DNA of 64,000 nt from Flavobacterium sp. 90 (lineage in GTDB: Bacteria > Bacteroidota > Bacteroidia > Flavobacteriales > Flavobacteriaceae). Shown here piece by piece: positions 56,134 to 64,000 of this stretch. The notes beneath the pieces are model-generated. The model had not been told where the DNA came from. It worked only from the letters and a program-made list of their open reading frames with translations, and did not search any database. The stretch is taken from contig NZ_SMGE01000001.1 in NCBI RefSeq assembly GCF_004339525.1, positions 5,828,001-5,892,000 on the forward strand. The letters run 5' to 3'. The translations under genes and the position numbers were made by a program. How positions within the stretch are numbered: position 1 is the stretch's first letter; each line of letters opens with the position of its first letter.

Positions 56134-56694
56134 TTACTCGGTTAGAGAAACAATCATATTTGGTTTCCTAATTTTCTCAACTCCCCTTTCTCGCATTAAT
56201 CCTGCTGCATCGAGCATTTTGATTAAATGAATATAAGGCGTCGTCAGGTCAGATTCAGGATCTTCGGCATATGGAGATAATGAAAGCTCGAGGATTAGAC
56301 ATAGAAAGAATTCAAATTCTTTAAACGTTTTTTCGGCAAATGCTTTTTTAAATACAATAAAAGGATCGTCGTATTCTTCCCTTGTTAGCGAAGAAAAATG
56401 AAAAGCCGTTTCAGACCGTGAAGATTCCTTTACTTTCCATTTTTTGTTTTTCGCTTGAAGGCAATAACAGACTTTGAGAAACGAAAAGATAGCGGTGTAA
56501 AACACAAAAGCATTGCTTGGATTATCTTGTTCATAAACTTTAGTTTTATAACTGTAAATTACCAGTTCGGTTAAATTTTGTTTATAATAATCGAGACGTG
56601 CAAAAGCAAAAAAAGTTTCAATTGCCTTAAACGGATTTCCTGCCACATATTCTGTGCAAAAGTTAGTTTCGAAGCATATTTTATTCTTTTTCAT
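56134..56694 (-). CDS. Hypothetical protein
   Basis: This 186-residue soluble, helical protein has no signal peptide and no domain I recognise. It has an aromatic-rich core (AIETFFAFARLDYYKQNLTE, FVFYTAIFSFLKVCYCLQA). The C-terminus IRKPNMIVSLTE recurs as a fragment at 51410-51432, so at least one further copy existed nearby. It is divergent from the XRE gene copy 2, 180 bp away, which could regulate it. Confidence 0.65.
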   Translation of the reverse strand: MKKNKICFETNFCTEYVAGNPFKAIETFFAFARLDYYKQNLTELVIYSYKTKVYEQDNPSNAFVFYTAIFSFLKVCYCLQAKNKKWKVKESSRSETAFHFSSLTREEYDDPFIVFKKAFAEKTFKEFEFFLCLILELSLSPYAEDPESDLTTPYIHLIKMLDAAGLMRERGVEKIRKPNMIVSLTE

Positions 56695-56803
56695 ACCAAA
56701 GCGATTTAAAATTTAACAGCTAATTTCCGTTCTTTCAAAAGGATAATCTAATCGAAATGCGCATATATTACCCCACAAAATGATGTATTACGGGATATTT
56801 TTC

Positions 56804-56811
56804 TATCTTTG
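56804..56811 (+). promoter_or_regulatory. -7 element (TATCTTTG) of XRE gene copy 2
   Basis: It is the same -7 element and leader as XRE copy 1 (10868-10875), including a leader hairpin GGATT/AATCC that is one pair longer than in copy 1. Confidence 0.7.
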
Positions 56812-56874
56812 AAACTCAGGATTTTTTAATCCGAAGGGCTTTATCTTTGAGCTTTTAGAAAATTAATATTCATT

Positions 56875-57285
56875 ATGGAAGAGAAAATACATCAGGGAAG
56901 AAACGTAAAACGATTCAGAGAAATGCTTGGTATTAAACAAGACGCATTGGCTTTTGATCTGGGAAATGATTGGAATCAAAAAAAAATATCTCTTTTAGAA
57001 CAAAAAGATGTAATTGAAGACGGTCTGTTGAAACAAATTTCGGCTGTATTAAAAATTCCAGTTGAAGCTTTTCAGAATTTTGACGAAGAACAAGCGGTGA
57101 ATATTATTTCTAATAATTTTACAAGTAATGATACATCAACTTTAAATGCAGTTAACCCAAATTGTACATTTAATCCAATTGATAAAATTGTTCAGTTGTA
57201 TGATGAAAAAATTGCATTGTATGAGCGTATGTTGAAAGAGAAAGAGGAAATGATGGCGAGGTTTGAGAAGTTGATCAATAAGTGA
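56875..57285 (+). CDS. XRE-type HTH regulator, copy 2
   Basis: This 136-residue paralogue of the gene at 10937 is nearly identical in the HTH part (about 1-78) and the coiled coil (YERMLKEKEEMMARFEKL), but has an unrelated middle (about 80-100). Promoter, leader and terminator architecture are also duplicated. It is the last gene before the defence genes, separated from them by a terminator, and need not regulate them. Confidence 0.88.
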   Translation: MEEKIHQGRNVKRFREMLGIKQDALAFDLGNDWNQKKISLLEQKDVIEDGLLKQISAVLKIPVEAFQNFDEEQAVNIISNNFTSNDTSTLNAVNPNCTFNPIDKIVQLYDEKIALYERMLKEKEEMMARFEKLINK

Positions 57286-57310
57286 TTACTTATAAAGATA
57301 TAATAATGCA

Positions 57311-57337
57311 AAAAGAGACTTTCGAAGTCTCTTTTTT
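57311..57337 (+). terminator. Terminator of XRE copy 2
   Basis: An 11-bp perfect stem (AAAAGAGACTT / AAGTCTCTTTT) with a TCG loop and T-run, paralogous to the one at 11367. Confidence 0.85.
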
Positions 57338-57411
57338 TTGTTTAAAACATTAGATAATTCTTTAATATTCTCCTATTTTTAATTGTTGTTACAAATTCCA
57401 TGAAATTATAT

Positions 57412-58245
57412 TTATTTCCAGTTATTTTTAATTAAATTTAGATCTATTTTTTCAAACATATCTTCAAGAAGTACAATTTTTACCGTTGCGCTTAATTCTT
57501 TTTCCTTAGTAAATTTCAATAATGACATTAATATTAATTGCAGCAATTGACTGGGGGGAAGTCCCACTCCTGAAAGTCCGTTACCAATAAGTGGCAAGTT
57601 AATATTGAATCCATTACCTTCGATTCTAACTTTTTCCCATAGCCCAGAAAGTGCAATTAACATCGATGAAGGATCACAAGTAGCTTTGCAATCGTTATCA
57701 CTATTACATAATGCGAAAAGAAAGTATAAAGTTTCGCTATGCTTTAAAGTAATCGTTGTCCCTAGTGGAAATTTATTAATTTTACCTTCTGGTCTTTCTG
57801 TAATTTCGATATCTTTTCCCTCTAGTTGTCTATTCACCTCTACGTCGATTATATTATTATAACCGCCTAAAACTCTTTCAATGAATACTCCATGAACACT
57901 ATTGGGTGAGACCGGCTTACCTATTAAGCTATCAAAATACTCATTAACAGGAATAACTCTATGACCATCAACCGAAAAAAGATCACCAAACTCGATTATA
58001 ACTTTTGTGTTTGTATTTAGTAAATCAAATTTGACCGTTTTCTTCGGAAAGACAGAAATAATGCCTATTATAAAACTTGCTATAAAGTAAATTAATAAAC
58101 AAAGGCAATTGTAACCTGTAATATTAACTCCTGATAATGCCATTAAAGGTTCTAAAAAAGTCCAAATCGAAGTATATCCGAAAATTATTGCTAAGACAAA
58201 TCTCTTGGGATGTCTTTTTATACCTATTAATACTTTATTTACCAT
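57412..58245 (-). CDS. thsA: Type II Thoeris effector ThsA (two TM helices + macro domain)
   Basis: This 277-residue protein starts with two membrane helices (about 15-35 and 45-65). A macro-like domain follows (about 75-277) with KVIIEFGDLFS, a later PLIGNGLSGVGLP loop (the ADP-ribose phosphate-binding Gly-rich turn) and a helical end. TM-macro proteins paired with TIR genes are the effectors of type II Thoeris: the TIR product (histidine-ADP-ribose in the characterised systems) binds the macro domain and triggers membrane disruption. It is 48 bp downstream of the TIR gene on the same strand. No other cargo-like motif is seen. Confidence 0.82.
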   Translation of the reverse strand: MVNKVLIGIKRHPKRFVLAIIFGYTSIWTFLEPLMALSGVNITGYNCLCLLIYFIASFIIGIISVFPKKTVKFDLLNTNTKVIIEFGDLFSVDGHRVIPVNEYFDSLIGKPVSPNSVHGVFIERVLGGYNNIIDVEVNRQLEGKDIEITERPEGKINKFPLGTTITLKHSETLYFLFALCNSDNDCKATCDPSSMLIALSGLWEKVRIEGNGFNINLPLIGNGLSGVGLPPSQLLQLILMSLLKFTKEKELSATVKIVLLEDMFEKIDLNLIKNNWK

Positions 58246-58293
58246 TTTTATTTGTTTTTATATAATAACCGATATGCTCTGACTTCAAATTTT

Positions 58294-59229
58294 CTATGCA
58301 GCTAAAGCATAATTATTTTCCCCTCCAATTGGCGTTCTTCTCGGTTTGCGATTTAAATTATTGACAAAACGAATAATTTTTTTCTCTAAATCAACTTCAA
58401 CTTGATAATACTCTTTAGAATTAATATATAACTCATCTCTAATCCTTTTGTCAATAGTAATTTTCAAATCATCCGTCCTATATCCCGCAAAGTGTCCATA
58501 ACTTGAGTAAGGCATATCAGATTCAATTCTAATTTTCTCTCCGAGTTCTAATTTAAAAACTCTTTTTAAACTTTCTGGTAATAAAAAAGGTCTTAAATTT
58601 TCAACATTTTCTTCACTATTATCTTTTTTATAAATCAAGTTCTGATATTTTAACTTCGATTCTACTGTATTGAATCCCACAAGTTCATAGTTCCCCCTAT
58701 GTATTGAATGCGAATGTGACTCAGTTATTTCTTCGGAGGATTTTATTGTTTTTATTATTTCTGCTTTCTCATTTGAATTTATTGCTTTAGAAGAACTTCT
58801 TATTGCCTTCACTAATTTTAAAAAAAAACTTTCAAAACCATCTGAAATAAATTTTATTCTATTAGGGTCTGAAGCTGGTAAAACTACCTCTTCGGATAAA
58901 TCAGCATATAATAAATCTTTTAATTCTTCAGGGATTTCACATTCTCTATATTTCACTGGTATAATTTTTTGCATTAAACCTGTTCGCTGATTAGAAATTG
59001 CTTTATTTAATTCAAACTTTACCCAATCTGATTTTACCGAAGTTGGTGAAAGAATTATGACTAGATGAGATGAAGTATTTAAAGCATTCTCTAATTTCGT
59101 CACTAAACTATCTCCTAAATCCAGTTGATCTTCGTCTAACCAAATTTCAATACTATTTTCAACTAAACAATCTTTTAAAGTTCGTACAAATTTTTTGTCT
59201 ACACTACTATGAGAAATGAATACTTTCAT
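58294..59229 (-). CDS. thsB: Type II Thoeris sensor ThsB (TIR NADase)
   Basis: This 311-residue protein has a TIR domain (about 1-140): FISHSSVDKKFVRTLKDCL, IWLDEDQLDLGDSL, ILSPTSVKSDW and the catalytic-type Glu73 in WVKFELNKA. The C-terminal ~170 residues form a second, uncharacterised domain (RVFKLELGEKIRIES then SSYGHFAGY), an extension beyond the compact single-domain TIRs. It is predicted to sense infection and make a NAD-derived signal for the adjacent ThsA. It is divergent from the retron effector across 151 bp. Confidence 0.82.
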   Translation of the reverse strand: MKVFISHSSVDKKFVRTLKDCLVENSIEIWLDEDQLDLGDSLVTKLENALNTSSHLVIILSPTSVKSDWVKFELNKAISNQRTGLMQKIIPVKYRECEIPEELKDLLYADLSEEVVLPASDPNRIKFISDGFESFFLKLVKAIRSSSKAINSNEKAEIIKTIKSSEEITESHSHSIHRGNYELVGFNTVESKLKYQNLIYKKDNSEENVENLRPFLLPESLKRVFKLELGEKIRIESDMPYSSYGHFAGYRTDDLKITIDKRIRDELYINSKEYYQVEVDLEKKIIRFVNNLNRKPRRTPIGGENNYALAA

Positions 59230-59380
59230 ATATTTGTTTTTATTTCTTCACTAATTTTTCAGAACACCAAGTGTAAGAAAAAAAAACAAGTAATTATTTT
59301 TTTGTTTTAAAATTTTTATCACTAATAGGAAAATTTAGTTGCGAAAAAATCAACAATCACTGTAATCATAAAATATAAAA

Positions 59381-60274
59381 ATGGATGATATTTCAAAGGA
59401 TGATTGCATAAAGTTATCTAATAAAATTAGAGAAGATATTTATAAACCTGCAAATACGTTTAAAACAACAATCTTTTTATGTGGTGCCGACATATATCAA
59501 AAAGATAAAATCCGATACCAAATTGCAGAAATAATGAAGAAAAATTGGCAATTTTCTTACACATATGACATTATATATCCCGAAGATATTTTTGATGAAC
59601 TTTTACATAGTTCAAAAAAAAGAGATTTATTATCCCTAGAAGGATTATTAGCTGATAGCGTTGATGCAATAGTTTTAATACCCGAAAGCCCAGGATCCTT
59701 TGCTGAACTAGGTGCATTTGCAAATGATGGAAAATTACGAAAAAAAATAATATGCCTAGTTGATAAAAAATATAAAAAAGATAAAAGTTTTATTAATCTA
59801 GGACCTTTAAAACTTGTAAAAAAAGAGAATCCACATGGAGTTATTTTTATCGACCCAAATAATATTTCAAATGAAATGGGTAAGTTGTTAAATTCTTTAA
59901 AAAAAATGAAAAATACCAGCTTAAAAATGAGTAATGTAATTTCTCTATTACAAATTGATAATTTTTTACTACCCTCTATATATTTGTTAGAGCCTATCTC
60001 AAAATTAACTCTTATTAAACTGGTAGAGGTTGCAACTCAAGATGATTTAAATTCATTTCAAGTAACTACTACAGCTTTAACAAGTTTAACAAAAAAAAGA
60101 TATGTTGAATTAACAAATACAGGTTATAAACTTACTAATCTAGGACTAGAGAATTTTCTAAAATTTAGAACTAATAGTAAAAAAAATATTAGAAAAAACA
60201 AAACTGTAGAAATTGATAATTTACGTTTAGAAATACTAAATTTGAAAAATAGAAATAAAAAATTAAGGATATAG
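59381..60274 (+). CDS. Retron effector: NDT-like N-glycosidase with C-terminal winged helix
   Basis: This 297-residue protein has an N-terminal nucleoside-deoxyribosyltransferase-like domain (about 30-150). FLCGADIYQ and the PESPGSFAELG motif with Glu109 as the likely catalytic residue are visible. The C-terminal ~90 residues form a winged-helix-like domain (LVEVATQDDLNSFQVTTTALTSLTKKRYVELTNTG). This is the architecture of the effector of Ec86/Eco1-type (type II-A) retrons. It is first in the retron operon; its stop codon TAG overlaps the a1 repeat of the msr-msd RNA. Confidence 0.85.
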   Translation: MDDISKDDCIKLSNKIREDIYKPANTFKTTIFLCGADIYQKDKIRYQIAEIMKKNWQFSYTYDIIYPEDIFDELLHSSKKRDLLSLEGLLADSVDAIVLIPESPGSFAELGAFANDGKLRKKIICLVDKKYKKDKSFINLGPLKLVKKENPHGVIFIDPNNISNEMGKLLNSLKKMKNTSLKMSNVISLLQIDNFLLPSIYLLEPISKLTLIKLVEVATQDDLNSFQVTTTALTSLTKKRYVELTNTGYKLTNLGLENFLKFRTNSKKNIRKNKTVEIDNLRLEILNLKNRNKKLRI

Positions 60275-60444
60275 GGAAAAATGATTTTAGACGCATTTTG
60301 TTTTATACATTTATGCGAGTGGCTGTTGTTCCAACAGCCGAGTTTTAAGCTAACTTTTATTATCACGAATTTTAAACAGAAAATCCCGTAGGTTTTCTAT
60401 TTAAAATTCACTCAAAAATTTTGATGTAAAATATTTTCCCTATA
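60270..60444 (+). ncRNA. Retron msr-msd non-coding RNA
   Basis: Perfect complementary 11-nt a1/a2 repeats (TATAGGGAAAA at 60270-60280, TTTTCCCTATA at 60434-60444) bracket the region. A likely branching G is at 60290 (TTTTAG). An 8-bp msr stem GGCTGTTG/CAACAGCC lies at 60321-60339. A long msd hairpin (60367-60376 with 60400-60409, plus inner AGAAAA/TTTTCT) follows. Size and layout match a retron RNA immediately upstream of its reverse transcriptase. Confidence 0.85.
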
Positions 60445-60462
60445 CCTTTTTAACAAATATAA

Positions 60463-61422
60463 ATGAGTAACAACGGAATTATCAAATTAAACATGTTTGG
60501 ATTACCAGTAATTCAAACCCTAGATGATTTTTCATTTATTTCGCATATTTCAAAATATACTATATATCAACTTTCTAAAAATTCTGATTATTATTATAAA
60601 ATATACTTCATAAAAAAGAAATCAGGAAAACATAGGAAAATTTGTCAACCTAGTAGAAAGCTAAAAGGATTGCAATCGTGGATTCTTGTAAATATTCTGG
60701 AAAAGATAAAGGTTTCAAATTCTTGTAAAGGTTTTGAAAAAAATTCTTCAACTTTAGATAATGCAATACCACATGCAGGAGCAAATACGATATTAACTTT
60801 AGATTTGAAAGATTTTTTCCCATCTATCACAAGTAACCAAATATTTAATATTTTTAAAACTCTTGGATATAATGATCTAATATCCACTGTTTTTACCAAT
60901 ATATGTACATTTGACGGTTGTCTGCCTCAAGGTAGCCCCTGCTCTCCAAAATTAGCAAATTTAACTGCATGGAAGTTAGATTCAAGGATACAAGGTTACG
61001 TGGGCAAAAGAGGAATTAGTTATACTCGTTATGCAGATGACTTATCATTTTCAGGATTAAATCCGGTAAAAGTGGTAAATATTATACCTATGATAAAAGA
61101 AATAATTGAAGACGAGAATTTTTTAATTAATAATTCTAAAACTAGAATTTCAAGTTCAGGAAGAGCTAAAATTGTGACAGGTTTAGTAATAACGGATGAA
61201 AAAATAGGTATTGGCAAAAAAAAATTTAACAATGTCAGATCAAAAATTCATCATTTATCAATGCCTAGAGAAAATGGTAATATTAAACTACTTAATGAAG
61301 TACAGGGCTGGCTCTCATATTTAAATAGCGTTGATCGTGAAAGATTAATTAAAACGCAAAAATATATTGACCATTTAAATCAAAAATATCCGAACTCAAT
61401 GATAAAATTTTTAGTAAAATAA
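60463..61422 (+). CDS. ret: Retron reverse transcriptase
   Basis: This 319-residue protein has all RT core motifs: the retron-specific region X NAxxH (NAIPH, 100-104), LDLKDFFPSI (catalytic Asp), LPQGSPCSPKLANL, the YADD box (190-193) and the region Y VTG (238-240). It has a short C-terminal thumb. It reverse transcribes the upstream msr-msd into msDNA that, with the effector, forms the defence complex. Expected size for a single-domain retron RT. It starts 19 bp after the RNA. Confidence 0.95.
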   Translation: MSNNGIIKLNMFGLPVIQTLDDFSFISHISKYTIYQLSKNSDYYYKIYFIKKKSGKHRKICQPSRKLKGLQSWILVNILEKIKVSNSCKGFEKNSSTLDNAIPHAGANTILTLDLKDFFPSITSNQIFNIFKTLGYNDLISTVFTNICTFDGCLPQGSPCSPKLANLTAWKLDSRIQGYVGKRGISYTRYADDLSFSGLNPVKVVNIIPMIKEIIEDENFLINNSKTRISSSGRAKIVTGLVITDEKIGIGKKKFNNVRSKIHHLSMPRENGNIKLLNEVQGWLSYLNSVDRERLIKTQKYIDHLNQKYPNSMIKFLVK

Positions 61423-61629
61423 TATTTTGTTAAGACCTGAATCGTAAATTATTTATTTTAATTTATTTATTGAAAAAAAACTCATTGATATATCTAGTGT
61501 AACAACCATAGTCACCATTTTACTACTATAAATCAATTTGATTTCCAAAGATTTAAAAAAGCTTTCCTGAACTACTTTGTTTCAAGCAATTTCCTAAATA
61601 AATCATCAATAAAACAAAAACATAACATT

Positions 61630-61676
61630 AAAAAAAGGCATTGAAAATCAACTACAAATTGATAATCAATGCCTTT
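61630..61676 (-). terminator. Terminator of the permease gene
   Basis: An 11-bp stem (AAAGGCATTGA / TCAATGCCTTT) with an inner TCAA/TTGA stem is followed by a T-run on the minus strand. It lies 22 bp after the permease stop codon. Confidence 0.8.
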
Positions 61677-61697
61677 AAAATAATATATAAAATCTAC

Positions 61698-63122
61698 TTA
61701 TTCTTTCGCTTTAAGAACTTTAAAACATATAAAAAGAATCCCTAACCAAATAGGAATTAATTCTACGGATAACTTCATATTTGTGATCCACATGATGGAT
61801 AAAATACCAAATAAAAACACAAAACAGATATAATTACTTACCGGATAAAATAAAGAAGGAAACTTAGTTTTTGTGTTTTCCTTGTCTTTCGAAAGTCTAA
61901 ATCTTAGATGCGTATACGAAATCATAACCCAGTTAATAACTAAACAAGACACTACCAGAGACATTAAAATACTAAAAGCTTCTTCGGGCATTACTTTATT
62001 GATTAAAATACAGATCGCTGCAAAACACGAAGAAATTAAAATAGCATTAATGGGTACTGCATGTCGGTTTAGCTTCTTTAAAAACTTAGGCGCACTACCC
62101 TGATCTGCTAAACCGTATAACATACGCGAATTACTATATACACTACTATTATACACGGATAAAGCGGCAGTTAATACAATTAAATTAAGCACATTAGCAA
62201 TAAGTTTTGTGAAAAATATTTTGGTGCCAAATAGCTCAAATTCCATTCCGTTTAGGTTTTGAAAAACCATTACAAATGGGCTGCTATCTGTAGTAATTTG
62301 TCTCCAAGGTGACAAAGCAAATAAGATTACCAATGCACCAACATAAAATATAAGGATTCTATAAATAACCTGATTGGTCGCTTTCGGAATGTTTTTTTCA
62401 GGATTTTCGGCTTCAGCAGCGGTAATTCCAATAAGCTCTAAACCTCCAAAAGAGAACATAATAAGCGCCATTGCAGATAATAATCCTTGAAAATCACCCT
62501 TTGCAGTTTTCTCAAAGAAACCTTTTGGAAAGAAACCTCCATCGTTATACAAATTATGAATTGTAGCGTGTTCTCCTCCTGTTCCGCTTATTAGCAAATA
62601 AGTACCAAAAAGTATCATTGCAATAATGGCAACAACTTTTATAATTGAAAACCAGAATTCTGTTTCTCCGTAAACTTTTACAGAGGCAAAATTCAGAGCA
62701 TTAATAACCAGAAAGAAAAACAAACTAGATGCCCAAAGCGGAATTTCGGGCCACCAAAACTGCACATAAACACCAATGGCTGTAAGCTCAGCCATACTCA
62801 CTAAAATATATAAAATCCAATAATTCCAACCCGATGCAAAACCGGCAAAAGAACCGCAATATTTATAAGCAAAGTGACTAAAACTTCCAGAAACAGGTTC
62901 TTCGACAACCATTTCGCCAAGTTGTCTCATTATAAAAAAAGCAATAATTCCTGCAATAGCATATCCTAAAATAACAGATGGTCCTGCTAATACCGCTGCC
63001 GGACCAATACCAAGGAAAAGTCCCGTTCCTATTGATCCGCCCAAGGCAATTAACTGAATATGGCGATTTGTCAGCCCGCGTTTAAGCTGATTATCTTGTA
63101 CGTTTTCTTGTGTGTTTTTCAC
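61698..63122 (-). CDS. Amino-acid permease (APC superfamily, AAT family)
   Basis: This 474-residue protein has twelve predicted membrane helices. The N-terminal RHIQLIALGGSIGTGLFLGIG is the APC cation-amino-acid transporter signature and EPVSGSFSHFAYKYCG is the conserved second loop. The start is GTG: an in-frame TAA two codons upstream excludes an earlier start, and no usable ATG lies close downstream. A TAnnTTTG-type -7 element lies 34 bp upstream. Transport of a neutral or aromatic amino acid is likely. It is unrelated to the defence genes. Confidence 0.92.
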   Translation of the reverse strand: MKNTQENVQDNQLKRGLTNRHIQLIALGGSIGTGLFLGIGPAAVLAGPSVILGYAIAGIIAFFIMRQLGEMVVEEPVSGSFSHFAYKYCGSFAGFASGWNYWILYILVSMAELTAIGVYVQFWWPEIPLWASSLFFFLVINALNFASVKVYGETEFWFSIIKVVAIIAMILFGTYLLISGTGGEHATIHNLYNDGGFFPKGFFEKTAKGDFQGLLSAMALIMFSFGGLELIGITAAEAENPEKNIPKATNQVIYRILIFYVGALVILFALSPWRQITTDSSPFVMVFQNLNGMEFELFGTKIFFTKLIANVLNLIVLTAALSVYNSSVYSNSRMLYGLADQGSAPKFLKKLNRHAVPINAILISSCFAAICILINKVMPEEAFSILMSLVVSCLVINWVMISYTHLRFRLSKDKENTKTKFPSLFYPVSNYICFVFLFGILSIMWITNMKLSVELIPIWLGILFICFKVLKAKE

Positions 63123-63155
63123 AAATTAGATTTTTAAGCGAGTAAAATATACCCA

Positions 63156-63163
63156 CAAATGTA
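63156..63163 (-). promoter_or_regulatory. -7 element (TACATTTG on the minus strand)
   Basis: The minus strand reads TACATTTG, fitting TAnnTTTG, 34 bp upstream of the permease GTG start. No clear -33 box. Confidence 0.5.
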
Positions 63164-63301
63164 TAAACAGCGAATATAAGTTAAAAAAGGAATCCTGCAA
63201 AGCACGCATTATACCAAAGGAATATTTATTTGTCTTTGTGAAGGCAAAACAAATAAAAACAGCAATTTATTTACAGGAATACTTTTAGCTAAAAACCAGA
63301 A

Positions 63302-64000
63302 CTAATTTTGTGTATATAAATTAAAAAAAGGAATATCCACCACGAGGTTCAATCCATATCTTACATAATAATTCTTATCTACATTGATGTCTGTTGCTGT
63401 AACTTCTCTCAATTGCGGACCTAATTGTGCGCCTACACCAACCGATATAGGACATTTTCCAAAGCCCAAATAAAAATATAAACCTGGTGAAATAATATTT
63501 GAGAGCGTAACCTCAGAAGCAACTTTACTGCCATCATCTCCAGCTCTAAACGCAGCTACAGCACCAACGTCTATTAAGGGAACAAAAATGGTAAAACTTT
63601 TACCTCCTACATCAACAATATTATCGCCCTTCCCTCTTGTTCTAGGCTTTTTATCACAACCAAATTTCCAGATATTTCCCCAACTGAAAGCTATACCTAC
63701 CGGAGCTGTAACGCCGTATGAAAATGCGTATCGATCCTCCTTCTTAAAAGTAGGCATATATTCAGCACCGACAAATGGCCCTATGTAAGCATTCAATGAA
63801 ATATTAAAATCTGTTTCTCGCTTAATAGATGAACTGCCAACAGGCAATACTGCTGTTTCAATAGCCGCTTTAACTTCGTCAGAACTTTTGGCTTCTACAA
63901 TATTGGCCATGAAAGTTCCGTATTTGATATATTTTTCTTTTAATTCAGGATTTATACCTTTTATTTCAGGAAGCAAAAGCGAAGTGTGCAATATCAACGC
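63302..64000 (-). CDS. Hypothetical outer-membrane-like protein, 5' end missing
   Basis: The frame stays open to the window edge; a TTG near 63997 is not a convincing start, so about 231 codons of a longer gene are visible. The C-terminal part is rich in beta-strands and aromatic residues, with repeated segments such as AYIGPFVGAEYMP, YSFAYGVTAP-like runs, YFYLGFGKCPISVG and a terminal YVRYGLNLVVDIPFF, ending in Asn. This pattern fits a barrel-type protein, but I cannot name the family. Confidence 0.6.
   Translation of the reverse strand, partial: ALILHTSLLLPEIKGINPELKEKYIKYGTFMANIVEAKSSDEVKAAIETAVLPVGSSSIKRETDFNISLNAYIGPFVGAEYMPTFKKEDRYAFSYGVTAPVGIAFSWGNIWKFGCDKKPRTRGKGDNIVDVGGKSFTIFVPLIDVGAVAAFRAGDDGSKVASEVTLSNIISPGLYFYLGFGKCPISVGVGAQLGPQLREVTATDINVDKNYYVRYGLNLVVDIPFFNLYTQN

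Overview
The window is AT-rich DNA from a Bacteroidota bacterium, most likely Flavobacterium or a close relative. This rests on the TAnnTTTG-type -7 promoter elements, lipoproteins with SC/AC lipoboxes, the sulfatase and DUF1254 families, and a Bacteroidota-type contractile injection locus. No tRNA, rRNA, CRISPR array or complete insertion sequence was seen. The genes at both window edges are cut.

Left flank (1-12.8 kb): the end of an unusual membrane protein with OmpA-like and response-regulator receiver domains, a VOC protein, a Crp/Fnr regulator, an NADP-binding reductase, an SDR, an AraC regulator, a large lipoprotein arylsulfatase, a small XRE regulator, a MITE-like nested palindrome and a HEAT-like protein.

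Centre (13.05-43.25 kb): one long co-oriented extracellular contractile injection system (eCIS) locus. In order it encodes a DUF4255/Afp16-type cap protein, an accessory protein, sheath, two tube proteins, DUF5908 (54 aa), a LysM-type baseplate protein, VgrG-like spike, PAAR tip, gp25, two very large baseplate-wedge proteins, a 1151-aa PKD protein and the tape-measure protein. A cargo/accessory block follows: a nucleotidyltransferase-like protein, two tandem DxD glycosyltransferase-like proteins, a DUF4157 protein with charged repeats, and a 1420-aa DUF4157 protein ending in a candidate RGH-type nuclease next to a SUKH-like putative immunity gene. A peptidoglycan-binding cysteine hydrolase and the AAA+ ATPase close the locus. 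A short copy of the ATPase 3' end lies just after the putative immunity gene, a scar of module exchange.

Right flank (43.3-57.3 kb): Pr6Pr membrane protein, two lipoproteins, a four-gene oxidoreductase operon divergent from an AraC regulator, and a DUF1254/outer-membrane/arylsulfatase operon. It ends with a second copy of the XRE gene. The flanks thus resemble each other (oxidoreductases, AraC, arylsulfatase, XRE). The two sulfatase units share a 24-bp palindromic operator candidate.

Defence island (57.4-61.4 kb): a TIR protein plus a two-TM macro-domain protein, matching type II Thoeris, divergent from a retron with an NDT-like effector, a folded msr-msd region and a reverse transcriptase, matching the Ec86/Eco1-like type II-A layout. 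An amino-acid permease and a truncated gene end the window.
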